A stretch of 64,000 nucleotides of DNA from Hofstenia miamia (Eukaryota; Xenacoelomorpha; Acoela), in contig SCFE01000110.1 of NCBI GenBank assembly GCA_004352715.1, positions 936,138-1,000,137 of the forward strand. Reading direction: 5' to 3'. Shown here one piece after another: positions 1-13,200 of the stretch. Under the pieces are notes generated by a model. It was not told where the DNA came from. It searched no databases and saw only the letters and a program-made list of their open reading frames with translations. How positions within the stretch are numbered: the stretch's first letter is position 1; each line of letters opens with the position of its first letter. Both the position numbers and the translations under genes were made by a program.

Positions 1-1108
1 TTTTTCAATGTTGGTGCAGTCTCCAATATTAAATGCAAATGCAGTAATCAGAGAACTTGCACATACTATTCCAAAAACAAGTAATTCCATTTTAAGAAAA
101 CATAAATGTGATCATCGTCTTTTGTATACGTTAATTTGTGATTGTAATAGTTGATTAGAATTTTAGAAGTATTTACTATTTAAATTGCTGACTGCCAATG
201 CAGAGAAATCAGGTGATAAAGAGTTTGAAGTCCTTCATAGAAGTTTACTTTTTGCTGATAAGTCGTGATGAGCACTTAGTACTTGCTATTAATCGGTCAA
301 GATATTTTGAGCCAATCCAACTAGAAAATCAATTAATGATTTTCAACCCTTATCAACCCATGTTTTTTGAACTTGTAAGGCTTTTGAGTCAACCTAGTGC
401 TTTGTCAAAATGCAACCTAAATATGACTCAAATAATGTTTCAATACTTCTACAGATTTTTGCGGCATAGCTAATATGCAAGGTGGCCCAGAAGTAGCCGA
501 AAAAATGAACTGTTTATTATCAGAAGACAACCAAATGTAAAAATGTTATAGCAATTCAAAATTTGCAGTATGGAAAGAAAAACATTTATGTAATAAAATA
601 TATATAAAATTAATAGAACCAAGGGATATTTAAGTTTCCGGTTGGTTATGGGCCATCCTGTACTTAAACATGTTTGAAAAAAAAACACATTTACTAAAAA
701 TTCAAAATAGATAATCATAATAAGCTTAAATGATTGTATTCTTAAATTTAAAATATTAACACAAGCAAAATACAACTTTCCTGCAAACGTTCATGCTTAA
801 TGTCTTTCGATGACCCATATTGCTTTGAAACCTTAACCCAACCCATTTATATGTGTTTATAATATTTTTATTGTTTGACCCATACGAACCAAAAATCAGC
901 AAAAAATGTGGCCCAACCCACTGATGGCCCTGCTGCAAATACAAGAATATAACATTAATAAATAAAAATGTCGATCATGAAAAGGTCCCTAATGGGTATA
1001 TGTGGAATAATATTGCGTAGTGTATGATGGACAATGAAAATACAATTTGCACAAAGCACAAATCGATTGATATAGTTTAAGGTCAGTTCTATGCAGGTGG
1101 TTGTTTTC

Positions 1109-1111
<3 letters not shown>
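1..1111. other. no gene recognised
   Basis: AT-rich sequence with no exon that I can support. Short open frames here have no recognisable domain. A weak helix-turn-helix-like reading near positions 20-110 is treated under rejected items. The stretch probably lies in an intron of the cadherin gene that resumes at 8110, or in intergenic DNA to its left; the window does not decide which. Confidence 0.5.
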
Positions 1112-1142
<31 letters not shown>

Positions 1143-1283
1143 NNNNNNNNNNNNNNNNNNNNNNNNNNNNNNNNNNNNNNNNNNNNNNNNNNNNNNNNNN
1201 NNNNNNNNNNNNNNNNNNNNNNNNNNNNNNNNNNNNNNNNNNNNNNNNNNNNNNNNNNNNNNNNNNNNNNNNNNNNNNNNNNN

Positions 1284-1313
<30 letters not shown>
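1112..1313. repeat. (TA)n microsatellite containing a 141-N gap
   Basis: A pure TA run enters the gap (N from 1143 to 1283) and leaves it, so the unknown bases may simply be more of the same repeat, or an element inserted in it. The MITE copy A begins directly at the right end of the run. Confidence 0.9.
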
Positions 1314-1316
<3 letters not shown>

Positions 1317-2986
1317 AGTGGCGGTCCCTTCATTTAAATTTCAATCATAACAAGTTTGGCGAAAATTCCTCAAAACTGTAGTGCCGCCATATTTAGCTAA
1401 TTTAAATTTGTAAATTTTCAAGCCATGTGGCTTCTACCACCGCTGGTACCTGTTTTTGTTATTACTTATTTACAATTGTTTATTCAGTAGGGAATTATTG
1501 TACGCATTCACAATAAAACTTTTGGTTTCATAAAGAACGATTGCTTTTAAATTTTACTCGTAAATTCACCGAAGGCTATGGCCAGCTAAATTTGTTTTCG
1601 TTTGGGGAAGAACCGAGGGATAGATCTGAGGGCGCATAAGTGCATCGTCCTTTCGATCTAGTGTTTGGTTCTTCTGGAAGGCTGATGATTCTAATTTGCA
1701 TTGCTTATAGTTTACGTAATTGTCATATCGGTGGCAGTGAAGTTTTGCTTCGGCGTTAGCCATAAGCTCTAGTCACAAACTCTAATCATACATTAATGTT
1801 TAATTTAGGCCCCTGAGAGTTGAGTTTTTTAGGCTCGAGTCGAGTTCCAGTCGAGTTGGAACCTTAACTCGCGAGTCCGGGTCGAGTTGCAATTTCGCCT
1901 TACTTTTTTTCAACTCCATAAATTCCTTTGTGTATTCTATTTCCAGGTAAGTCCAAAGCGTTGTTGTTGGCCACAATTTGACCACCTTAAATATTTGTTT
2001 GCAAATTTTGCATTCGTCACCATGTTTGGTGAGCTGAGAACTCAAAAAATGCTGATTTCCAGTCCATGCCTGAAACAATTGCGCATCTGCACTGCATATT
2101 TTCAACATGGAGTAAACCATTCTATGCTAAACCCAATCAACTAGGTAGTAAGAAGCACCATTATAGGACTGCACATATCTTTGGAATTTTTATTGTCTTA
2201 AGCATGCTTTTTAGCAATGAAAAGAACCTTTCCAATGAAGCAGGAGAGCACTTGCTATTTTCAGCAATCCACATTCTATAAGATTTAATGAACCGATTGC
2301 ACCGATTATTCATTAAGTCATGTAATCTATAGTTTTCAATTTTCGGTGAAACATCCAAAATTGAGGTTGATTCAGATTCAAAGCAGTTTACAAGTCCAAT
2401 TCATTCCATAGTAATTTGTAGTATTCACTAACTTTTGCATTATTGCCTTATTGATAGCATAGCAATTCTTGCTCTCTCAACAATGACACCCTTGTAATGT
2501 CGCCCTAGTTAAAACATACTTACAATTCAGCTTCATTTCTACGCATAATATTCGAAATTATCATGTATAATCATGTGTTGGAATTATGTATTGATTTTAT
2601 CTTATTAGCCTGATGCCTTGCAAATTTGAAATAGATAAAGGTCGGTCGATTTTCGATATTACAGGCAAAAATTGAAGAAGAAAAGATGCGATTCAAACGA
2701 ATTTCGAGTTAGTTTCGAGTACTCGAAGTGTCGAGTTGAAATCTCAGACCTCGAGTAGAGTTCGAGTACTCTCAGGGCCCTAGGTTAATTCTTGTCTCAC
2801 GTGATCGATGTATAAAATAATTATCCTTCAGCTGTCAGTTACTCGAAATTACTCATGTACGCTGATTAGTGGTGTTCGTCGACTTACTCTCCGCCGATGC
2901 TTATTCACTGTAGTTTTTTGTGCCTCGTACTATAGATGTTATTTGTGCACTATTACTATAACACTAAAACAGTCGATGCTACAATG
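1310..2986 (+). mobile_element. MITE copy A, interrupted by a hAT element
   Basis: This repeat matches the sequence at 25427-26115 over its whole length in the same orientation. Shared landmarks include the TTGTAG start, CTTTTGGTTT, the GGTTCTTC block and the end GTCGATGCTACAAT. Its left terminus TATTGTAG is the inverse of its right terminus CTACAAT, so it is a terminal-inverted-repeat element without a coding region I can see. Removing the nested hAT (977 bp plus an 8-bp duplication) leaves about 692 bp, against 689 bp for the other copy. That agreement is strong evidence that both element boundaries are right. Confidence 0.8.
1806..2782 (-). mobile_element. hAT-type DNA transposon, decayed, 977 bp
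   Basis: The ends are TAGGCCCCTGAGAG and, inverted, TAGGGCCCTGAGAG. Both lead into subterminal runs of CTCGAG/TCGAGT words. The flanks GTTTAATT (1798-1805) and GGTTAATT (2783-2790) match at 7 of 8 positions, the 8-bp target duplication expected of hAT. On the minus strand around 1890-2090 a BED-type zinc-finger-like stretch can be read: CKIC, then TTTLWTYLE and YTKEFMEL. No full transposase is left. It sits inside MITE copy A and is therefore younger than it. Confidence 0.75.
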
Positions 2987-3004
2987 TATATATATATATA
3001 TATA
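2987..3004. repeat. short (TA)n run at a Tc1 junction
   Basis: A TA run lies exactly between the right end of MITE copy A and the left end of the Tc1 element. It may represent the TA target site of either element, expanded. Confidence 0.7.
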
Positions 3005-4371
3005 GTACTGGCCAAAAGTTTGAGAACAGTAACCTGTTTAAAGCGTGTTTTATGCTATTTCCTGGAAACTTCGTAAAATTCCTGGAATTCCCAATTTTTT
3101 CTTAGAATTTACAACAGATTCATTTAGCCAATCAAATTAACACTACTTTCGATTTACACACAATACATTTTCACTAAAAAAACACTCTCATTATAATTTG
3201 AAATATGGTCCATGGTAGTGAAATTTCATCAACAAAGCATGCTCAAATTCATATCTTGTACGAGGAGAGGTACAATTATCGCGCTATAGCTGTTAGAATG
3301 GGCGTGTTAGTATCTTCGGTATCCAGAAGTGTTACTCGCTATCAGCAACTGCAAAATTTTTCTTATCGCAAGCGGTCTGGAAGACCAAAAGTGACAACCT
3401 CTCAGACTGACCGTCTTATTCACCGTTACGTCAACCATTCTCTTTATCTTCTGAAGTCAAAACAAATCTAGGTGTGGTAGTACTGAATGTATCAACACGC
3501 ACCATTAGGAGTCGATTGAATACTACCTTTGACCTTCCATCGTGCAAACCGGCAGCCAAACCCCAATTGTCTTCAAAGAACATTCGAGACCGGTTGCGCT
3601 TCTGCAGGCAATATCAACACTACACCCCTGAGATGTGGCATCAAGTAATGTTTAGTGACGAATCCAAGATTTGCCAGTTTACATCATACCGGTCACACGT
3701 TCGACGATCGAGAAACCAAAGATTCTACACACGTTACACGCAACAAACTGTCCATTCAGCACCTTCTGTGATGATTTGGAGGACTCTAACTGCGAATGGG
3801 TGTGCTGGTCTGCCTTTTGTTCCTCACAATGAGACAGTCACAGCCAAGGCCTACCTCAAAATAATTTAGGAGGAAGTTCCAATGTTTATACAGCTTCGCG
3901 TAACATCTGTACTACAACAAGATGGTGCTCCTTGCAACAGCGCCAAAGTTGTGAAACAGTGGATTGCATCAAAAGACTTTGGGCTGCTTGAGAACTGGCC
4001 GGGAAACTCCCCAGACCTCAACGTCATAGAAAATTGCTGGCATCCCATAAAAAACTGTGTGAGGAAGCGCCAATGCACATCTCTCGACGATCTGAAAGAG
4101 CAAATTAAAATGGTATGGTACACAGAGATGACTAAAGATTATTGTAGAAAGCGGTTCGAGTCAATGTCAAATCTCATTGCTGCGTGTTTGGCCAATAATG
4201 GCGGACATACAAAATATTAATAACTTTTTCTGAATTAACTATTTACTTTCTACACGGTTTCTATATGGTGTTTTCATATTGTTTTTACATTGTGTTATTA
4301 TATTGTTTCTACATTGCGTTTTTTAGTGTAAAATACAAAAATTTCTAAATTTGGAAAGTGTTCCCAAACTT
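3004..4371 (+). mobile_element. Tc1-like transposon, right end truncated
   Basis: The left end reads AGTACTGGCCAAAAGTTTGA directly after TA dinucleotides, a typical Tc1-like terminus. The right end, inverted, reads AAGTTTGGGAACACTTTCC and matches the left end only from the AAGTTTGAGAACAG part inward. The outermost 12 or so bases on the right are missing and replaced by a TA run. A transposase pseudogene lies between the ends. The same terminus (CAGTACTGGCC) recurs at 62499-62518. Confidence 0.85.
3205..4220 (+). pseudogene. Tc1-like transposase, broken
   Basis: The reading starts with an N-terminal helix-turn-helix part (YNYRAIAVRMGV, SYRKRSGRPKVTT) and continues through the DDE catalytic core. 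The three catalytic motifs are visible: FSDES near 3655, QQDGAPCN near 3900 and PDLNVIENCW near 4015, the last two spaced as in the DD34E group. The frame changes once at about 3430-3474, and an in-frame TAG lies at 3867-3869. All three acidic residues are intact despite these two breaks, so decay looks moderate. The length is about that of full Tc1 transposases (roughly 340 residues). It cannot be active as written. Confidence 0.85.
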
Positions 4372-4479
4372 TATATATATATATTGGTTAGCTGTGCGCA
4401 TATGGTATTTTTGATACCCGTGCCCACCCTAAGAGGTTCGTAGGTACTCGTATCCGAGAAGCAGTACAGTACCCGTAAA

Positions 4480-5215
4480 ACCTTACATTTGCTTTAAGGC
4501 AAAAACAAATGTGGTAAGGCTCCATAAGTGAAAGAAATTGTTAAGTTACATATATTGAATACCTGAACAAAAGTTTCAACAAATACCTGCTCTTATCTAT
4601 TGTATCAATTTCTGTTGTTTTTACTTATGTTTTTAATACATGTAATTAAAAGCGAGACAGTTATGTTGTCCATTATCATGCAAACAATATTAATATAAAA
4701 GTCTAAAATTAAGATGTCAAAAAATACTACTTATTAAATATTTAAGTGTAATCAATCAAAATGCCGTATTCTGTGTAATCTTCTTATGGTATTTGAACAT
4801 TTCTTAAAAATTTCATTTGAATGTTTTCTCTTTACGGCTTAAGTAAAACAATTCACAAATTGTGCACTATTAAGTTGGCAGGTAATCAATTCATTTTTGC
4901 GATCATGGAACCGTAGATACGACTGCTAAAGATATATATCTAAACTTTCTACTTGGAGATGCAGTATTTTAAAAAGGTTTTTGCAATTTATTACTTTTTC
5001 AACGGGCCACTAAGACACAAATTTCCTGCTTCATTGCTTCAAAGCAAATGCATTGGTGGTAAGGCTTCACAAAGTGAAATAAATTTGTAAAAAATTCCTT
5101 ACATTGAATACATGAGCAAGAGTTTGCAACAAGTTTCTGCTCTTGAATATTTAGTTCATTGGTTTTCCTAGTATTACATATCGCCAGGCCACCATTAGAG
5201 TCGGTTTTGGTGGGA
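4480..5215 (+). repeat. two partial direct copies of a dispersed repeat
   Basis: The stretch near 4495-4605 (GTGGTAAGGCTCCATAAGTG, then TTGAATACCTG) recurs with changes near 5045-5155 (GTGGTAAGGCTTCACAAAGTG, then TTGAATACATG). The right copy ends in ATCGCCAGGCC followed by TTAGAGTCGGTTTTGG. It resembles the right end of the element at 29142-29731, so these look like fragments of the same MITE family. Confidence 0.5.
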
Positions 5216-8109
5216 CCAATCAAGTATTGAGTCTTATAAATTGAAAAAAACACAAAATAGATGTCAATTGTGGAAAAATTTATTCCTCCAAATTTGATAA
5301 ATGCCTTGTAAAAGATATAGCAAATCATGTGGATACAATAGAGCTTCCTTTGAATATTTTTTCACATAATTCAAGGGTTGTGCATGTATGATTTCAATTA
5401 GTAATCATTCAGAGGAATGTAAAAAGGTTCCAAATGTTGACATCATTGGAAGTTTATTCAAGATCTGTAGTCATACGTTTAGCCTTCGGGTTCTATTAAT
5501 TAAAAATTAGCAAAATTTGATTAAAGTTTGAGCCAAAAGTTGAGTCATAAGTATCAAATTCACTAAATTTTTTCAGTCTTTTTTATAAGCAGAATTGTTA
5601 CACATGACGACTATTGACCACTTGTTTTCCACAATATATTTTTCTTGCTGTAGGCTTAACTCGATTCGAATAGGATAAAATTCAAATGTATACGATAGCG
5701 TAAGAGGATCATATAAATACAGATGTGAACTATTGCAACCAAATTTTCCGAAAAAATTATGAATAGATTTACAATAATTTCTTTGGAAATGGGCAGAGAT
5801 TGAGTTAAATTTGAGTCAAACGTAAAAATTGAGTCTTCATATTATTGAGTAAGTACATTAAAATTGATTGAAAAATTGAGTTATTGAGTAACTCAATAAT
5901 ATCCAAAGCTAACATACATCTCATTAAATCTTTCTGATATACAAAAGTTTCAGGTTTTTTCTGCAGACCAATAATTTTATAACCTTTCATGAATAAAAGG
6001 TGCGTAGTTTAACTTTCCAAAATATAGTATAATAGGAAATAAAGGAGTTTGGTAAAGCATTTAGTTCAAAGTAGTCTAAGCTTAGGATATTTAAGTTTCG
6101 GATGTTATCACAAATAGTTATTTAAAGTAGTTTTTTCTCGTATACTTTTCGTGCTAAGCAAGAAGGCAAATTTTGAACAGTGGACATGTACTTCCATCGC
6201 ATGAATAACTCAATAATCGATTGTGAATCACTTCAAAACTTCACAATCATATTGAAATTCGAATACTAACAATTCTTATCATGCGAAAATAGGAGTCAAT
6301 TAACCATTAAAGCCGTAAAGGAGCCACACGCAGTTTACCTCTAGGGTGTTCTTATGACACTACAAGTTTCAAAATTAATGTAATTGCGCTTTGAATTTTC
6401 ATTAGATAAAGACAAATACTTTTAACTAATCTTTACCTAACTTGCTTGGCATACGATTTTTCAGCTTAGTCTTTTTTAAAAATTTGCAAATTCAATTTAA
6501 AAAGCTAAATGGGACTTGTGGCCAATATTTTTCGCAAAGAATACTTCGCTCTTAATTTTTTCTTTATTATATTTCTCAAGGAGTTCTCAACGACTTAGTT
6601 GTGTTTTCACAAACAAATCGTAAATAGCTTAGGTGTAATTTCAATTATTTTAGTTTATGTAAAAGTGGATTTATTTAGATGTCATTCTTTGATTTATCAG
6701 AACTTATTTCTTTAATTTTGCCAATAGGCCTCTCATTCACTATGTTGCGATGACTTTATTCTCGTTTTATGGTTTAGAATGTTGAATGCTTAATTTTTGT
6801 AATTTTGACATTTTTTATTATTCCAAAACTTGAATCGTCATATGTTTTTATGTATAATCTTTCTGATGTCCAAATTCCTGTAAGCATTTCAGATTATCGT
6901 TAAAATTCAAAAAATATTGTTTTCAAGGATCAAGAAATCTCACTGTTATTACCATTGTTGCATTACACGCCGAAAATAATTTAACTTTTAATGACAAATT
7001 TCTCGTAATTTCATTCCAATTAGCATGGAAATTTGACTCTGCCAGTGTTATACTTTATAAAACAAATCTGGAAAGACAATGTTTGAAAACTGTACGAAAT
7101 ATTAAGCATTACTATAGCTTAGTGGCCGAGTTAAAACAATCAAATTAACTGCTGCATTTTAATGGTGTAAAGCCTTAAAAAGTATGTCAAATATTGAGTA
7201 ATTCAACCGAATTCTAAGCCCACCGCAAATCGCAAAACCTGCACATCCGCATACGTTTTTTCAAAAAACAGATTCAGTAATGATAATGCATGTTTAATCA
7301 AGTAGATTTTCAAGTACTATTATAAAATGCAGCCCTGGGCGTTTCATTTCCATACCAGTTCCACTTGTCAATTTCTATATTATTTGAAAGATGTGTTTAA
7401 AAAAGCGAACTAAATTATTTTCTTTTTTATTTTTTAAATGAAAAGATTTCATATAAAATATATTAGAATAAAACATTCGTACCTATCGAAAGAATTATTG
7501 CTTGCTACTTTAAAGAATTAGGTCTGAAAGCAGTTCTCCTTAACAGCAGCAATTTAAATTCATCCATAACCTGTAGCCCATTTTGTTCATCTCAAAACTA
7601 TTGTCGAAAAAATTAATTACAACTTCTACAAATATCAAGTGATTTCAAAATGATAGGCTTCCAGAAGGGCATGGAAGGTGGTTTTACTAAGCATTCATAT
7701 TTCTTGTACATGGGAGAAATTAAGCAATTGTTCGCATTTATTCCTGGACGAAGCAATGTATTGTATTCACCATTAGTGTCATCTGAAAACTTCTTGATAC
7801 CACCTATATATATATATATATATATATATATAGCGTTTAGATGTTCGATTCTATAAGGAATTGCTTTGCAATTTTCAGGTAATTAGCCTTTTTATTAATA
7901 AAATTTAATGAAATATTTAAATTTTTTGCCTCAATTTTTATAAAAATGGTCAAAATCTACTGTTAAAAATGTTGCCATTTTTATTTATTATTTGTCTATC
8001 ACATCAAAACGTACTATAACATTATATTGTCAATAGTTAAAACTTAATCAATTCGCGTACGATATTAAAAATACTGTACTCTTCAAAACTTCAAGCTTCA
8101 TGTATTTAG
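5216..8109. other. no exon recognised, probable intron
   Basis: About 2.9 kb of AT-rich sequence without a cadherin motif or other domain in any frame. A (TA)n run lies at 7805-7832. Because the first exon found (8110) begins with the last base of a split codon, the cadherin gene must have at least one exon further left, so this is most simply intron. Confidence 0.55.
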
Positions 8110-8417
8110 CAACGGACCATTTTCAATTGATTCAGAGTCCGGTGCGATTAGTTTGAAGGGAATTCTCGATCGTGAAGTGAAGGAAGAATATGAATTAACA
8201 ATCACAGCCAGCGATTCCGGGGTAAATTCCCGTCAAAAGACATTCGATCTTATCATAGTGGTTATTGACATCAATGATAATCCTCCTGAATTTATTGGAT
8301 CTCTGGACAATTTCGAGGTTTCCGAAGATGCGGTTGCGTTTACCATCATAGGACGTATTCAAACAAGGGATTTAGATATTTCTGATAATATTCTTTTCTT
8401 GGAAATACTTAATTCAC
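8110..8417 (+). CDS. CDH23: cadherin exon 1 of window: half EC repeat and linker
   Basis: Acceptor GTATTTAG, donor GTAAGC. The first base completes a codon begun upstream. It encodes the second half of one EC repeat (FSIDSESGAISL, LDREVKEEY, TASDSG), the linker DINDNPPEF and the start of the next repeat ending near LDISDN. It ends in phase 1. Confidence 0.88.
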
Positions 8418-11400
8418 GTAAGCATGAGCTTTCATATTCAAAAATGGTTTAAATGCAGAAGTTTTTTTTAAAGATGAGGGATTTCTGTTAATTGCAACCT
8501 TGAAATTCTTATTAATGACAATTGTGTTAAATATTTTACCGGTTAATGCTTGAATACCCCTACTTATTTTTCCCATAGTATTATGTATATTTTGCATATA
8601 AAATTTGGCCATCTTAATTTTTTTAAATTTGATTATCAGAACATTAATTTTATATACAGTAAAAATTAATAAGGGAGCCCCATTGTCCCATTTAAGAGGT
8701 TGACTAATACCATGATAACGGAAGCATTCTAATTTCTAGGAATATTTCTTCGTTTATTTAGAATCAATATTTGGTATTCAAAGAATTGATAATTTCACAT
8801 TTTCTTTGGTCATCATCAATTCGTCATTTTTGGATCGTGAAGTTGAACCAAGGGTTATTGTAGAACTAAAATTGTTTGATCTAGAAGCTCATTCTAAATA
8901 CTCAAACGCAACAATACATTTACTCGATGCGAATGACAACACTCCGATTTGGCTTAATCTAGATAATACCATTTCTGTGTCGGAAGATGCTCACATTGGT
9001 GATAAGGTTTATGAAGCTCTTGCATCTGACGTGGATGAAGGTAATTGTTTATATTAAGGTGTATTCCCACTATCGACTTTTATCACCAGATTTCTTGATA
9101 GATGATAAAAGTCGATAGTGGGAACACACCTTTAATTGCCTTTATGTGAAATTTGCCTTTGAATTATTGAAAAGTAGATGCATTCTTTTTCTTTGGACGT
9201 ATTTTTAGCCTTCTACTTTAGGACAAAACCAAGTGATCAATTACAAAATTCTTGAAGGTTCTTTGGATTATTTCACAATTAGCTCAGACACTGGTGAGCT
9301 TCAGGTGTCAAAGCGGCTTGATCGAGAGACTTATTCGACATATACATTGTCATTGGAAGCACGGGATAGAGGAAGCACACCATTGTACACAATTGGTCAG
9401 TTAATCATCATTATTCAAGATATCAACGATAGCCCTCCAATATTTTCACCCTCGAGTGCTTCCGAATCTATCTTTGAGAATAGCATCAATTCTTTTATTT
9501 ATACATTTTCAGCAAGTGATGCAGATAATGACTCGCTAATATCTTACAAAATACAAGATATAAAGGCAATGTTCAAATCCGAAAGAATAATTGATTCAAG
9601 AATCAATTCCTGGTTGGCTTTGTCAAAGTACTCTGGAGAACTGAGAACTACATCGGTTGGTATAGATCGCGAGATTGCTGATGAGTTAACATTAGAAATC
9701 GTCGCGATTGATGAAAATCAAGTGGTTGGTTCTGGTCATAGCTTATCATATTTTGTTTTGGAAATTGTTGTTGAAGACGTCAATGACAACTTGCCTGTGT
9801 TTGAGATTATGTCATACGAAACCGATGTGACTGAGAATTCAGATGACATTGCGGTTTTAATTTTCACAGCCAGCGATGCTGATGAAAACGCTGAGATTAA
9901 ATATCGCATTGAAAATGAAACTCTTGGGCTGTTTGTTATTCGCAATCCGGCCGAAGGTATTGTATTCACTCTAATTATTCCCGTTTAGGTAGTATTTCAA
10001 ATCAAATTTTGGGAATACATTTTAATTCGTCTCTGTGACTTACTTAAGATACGGCCAGGCCATCCACTACAAGCAGTGAAAATAGGAGGTCATTTTAAAA
10101 TTTGACATTTATGGCCTATCGTATTCAGAAAACATCTAAATTTTGCAGTTTAGATTTTAGCCTTAATTCCTAATAATTGAGTTCATAATAACTTATTGAT
10201 TATTTTTATAAAATAATTCATAATTTAGTTCTTGAACTTACTAACGAACACAGACCCGATACTATGGAACATATCATACTTTTTACTGCTTCTAATTAAA
10301 TCATGTATATCAATGCTCTAAAACTACACTTTTCATAAACTCCATCTCCTATTTTAAAAAAATGTTTCCTGGCCGTATATTAAGTAGGCCGTATCCGAAC
10401 CCAAACCCGAATAATAGTTGTGCAATATTAATCAATTTTACGAAATTTAAATATCCTCTATAGTTAATTATTTCATTTATCATGAAATTATTGTTACCTA
10501 ACTTTCACTTTAAATTCATTTTATTCTAATTAAAGTCCATAATAGACTCAAAAGTCTGTCCATCAAACATGTTGAAACTCAGAAAATCTTGTCCCACTTA
10601 AATTCAAAGAAAGGTGGGAATAAATGAATTCCTATTATTAATCAATTGTTTTGCAAAGTTGTTTAGACTTTTAACCAAGAGGCTCCTGGTTTAGGTATTG
10701 TGTATTTGAATGGTAGTTTGGATTACGAAGTCGTTCAAAAAATAGAATTTGTGCTCGTCGCATGCGATGGAAATAGTCCTTCAAGGTGTTCATATCAAGA
10801 CGCGATTATAAATGTAGACAATTTAAATGACAATGCTCCTGTATTCAATCAGTCGGTTTATGAAGTGGACGTTAAGGAAGATAAAAAACCAGTTTATGAT
10901 GTTATCCAACTCAAAGGTGATTCTTACCAAGCTATAAGAAATTTATTGAAAAAGTATTTTCATATTTTCTAGATTATAGGAAAATTTATATCGCACTGTA
11001 GGTAATTTTTATATATTTCTGTGATCTTTTATGATCAATCGAATCGAAGTATATATTTCATTATATGACATTAGTTCATTAAGTTAATATTTTAAGGTTT
11101 ACTCATATAGTAGGACTCGAAAATGCTGAACAGCTATGCAGGAAATCCTTCAAATTAAAGAGAAATTTTACTATGCTGTGCCATCTTTGTCATATTAAGT
11201 ATACTATGGTATGCAGGTAAATATTCAATAAAAAGTTCCTCAGTAAAGTTTGGCAATGACTTTTGGTCGGTTTCATCGGCGGTTCAGGCTATGGCTGAGT
11301 GAGTCGGGACAGGATAATCAGGACAGGATAAAATTGAGATCCAATTAAATCGGGATAAAATTGAATGACTAAAATCATGAATACATCAACATTATATTCA

Positions 11401-13169
11401 TTAATTTTAGTAGTACTGTTGTATCATAACAGTGTATCAAAATATTCATGCATTGGTGTCAATTTTGAAATTGACTCCCTGAAACGGCAACCTGCAAATC
11501 TTTCCCACAAAAGAAGTAAAGAGTTTTAGAAAAATTTCACAAGTTGTTGATTGTTGATTGTATTACGATTGACTTTTTTGCAAAGACATATTTCTATCTC
11601 AGCTTGCTGTTGACGTACATGCCATTCCTGCAAATGAAAGATTTTTGTCGTCATAGTTGTTCTACCAATAAATTTTTATTTGCTTACCTACTACCTGGGG
11701 TGGAGCACATTCGCCTTCGCCTGTTTTTGTTACTAGTGCACATTAACTGGTGGACAGTTTGCGTTGAAATATAAATTTTTTTTCAGAAAGTATTTTAAAA
11801 TTTTAACCCCATTATATCATTTCAGCAGCCGCACATTTGTGATCAGCCAGCGACTTTTTTACTGTGTTTGCATTCTCCCGGGTTTATTGTCTCAAATCCT
11901 GAACACAAATAATTCTGAAATTTTTTTTCAAATACCTAACTAAGGTAGAATAAGGTAATTCTGGCTGAAATTTGATTCTAATATCTCAATCCTATCAAAA
12001 GTTATATAAGACTATGTACTCCATCGGGGTTTCTAAGTACCTATAAAGCCCGATACTAGTTGGGGTAAGCATTTTATGTTTGAAACGTGTTTCCTCATTT
12101 AAATTTTTTAGTTTGCTTTTAATTAATATTTAATTCTCTTTATAAGCAGGTCAATATGAGTTGGTACTGCCTATAAAAAATTTTTACGGGTAAACTTTGC
12201 TTAGGTAATATTGGAATACAGCATATTATTTTAGCGTAACGAGATTGCATTACATTGTGTTATTTCATTTATTGCTGTTCATAAGATAGTTAATGAAAAG
12301 ATCTTGTTTTTTAAGACTTTGAAGATGCGGCTGGTGAAGATAAAAAACTACTAGTTGACTTACTGATGACACATGCCTGAACAGGTCATTTTGTATGAAA
12401 AATATGAGAAGTTACAATTCCTGAAATATGAGTTAATCCTGATAAATCCGGACAGGATAAAATAAATTCAAATCCGGACAGGACAGGATAATTTTTGTTT
12501 AAAACTCAGCCCTAGTTCAGGCGAATGTAATTAAAACAAAATTCGCAAACGCTTAAAAATATTATTTTCAAAATGCAAGCTTTTGGAAAATATTGGTAAA
12601 TATTCAATAAAATATCATCAATTGAAAACTAGAAAGCATGTGTGATTCCTGCCACTTAACATACATTTTTTCAGTATTTAACTTTATGTGGTTTTACATG
12701 TAATATTGTTAAGTTTATGATTCTAATATAATATTAGTAAAAAATTCCAACTGTGGCAAACACTATGTATTGGTTATTTAGCTTTGGATAAAGATATTGG
12801 AAAATTTGGGAAAATTAAATACACACTCAGTCGAGATAACACACCATTTAGAATAGACCCTGATTCCGTAAGTACCTGCTTGAGATAACGTATTCAATAA
12901 CTAGTTTAGGGAATTATCTCTCTTCAGCAGGCAATTGATTTTGAGATACAGCCTAAATATACTTTGACAGTCATCGCGAGAGATAACCCAGATTCCGCAG
13001 ATAGCTTTCGCCAGGCATCTACAGAGGTATTGCTATTATGGATGTAAACGGCTTTCATTTCAATTTTTTAAGAATAGCAATAAATTGTTTTTACATAATT
13101 TTTATACTACTTTTCGCAATTCTTTTGTTATGGAATTTTGTAGCAGTAAAAGAGCATATGAACATATAC

Positions 13170-13200
<31 letters not shown>

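Noticed and set aside
1-280. Helix-turn-helix-like reading (IRELAHTIPKTSNSILRKHK) followed by a DDE-like piece near 225-265
   Set aside because: The fit to a mariner transposase is loose, stops interrupt it and no termini were found. It is not enough for a feature.
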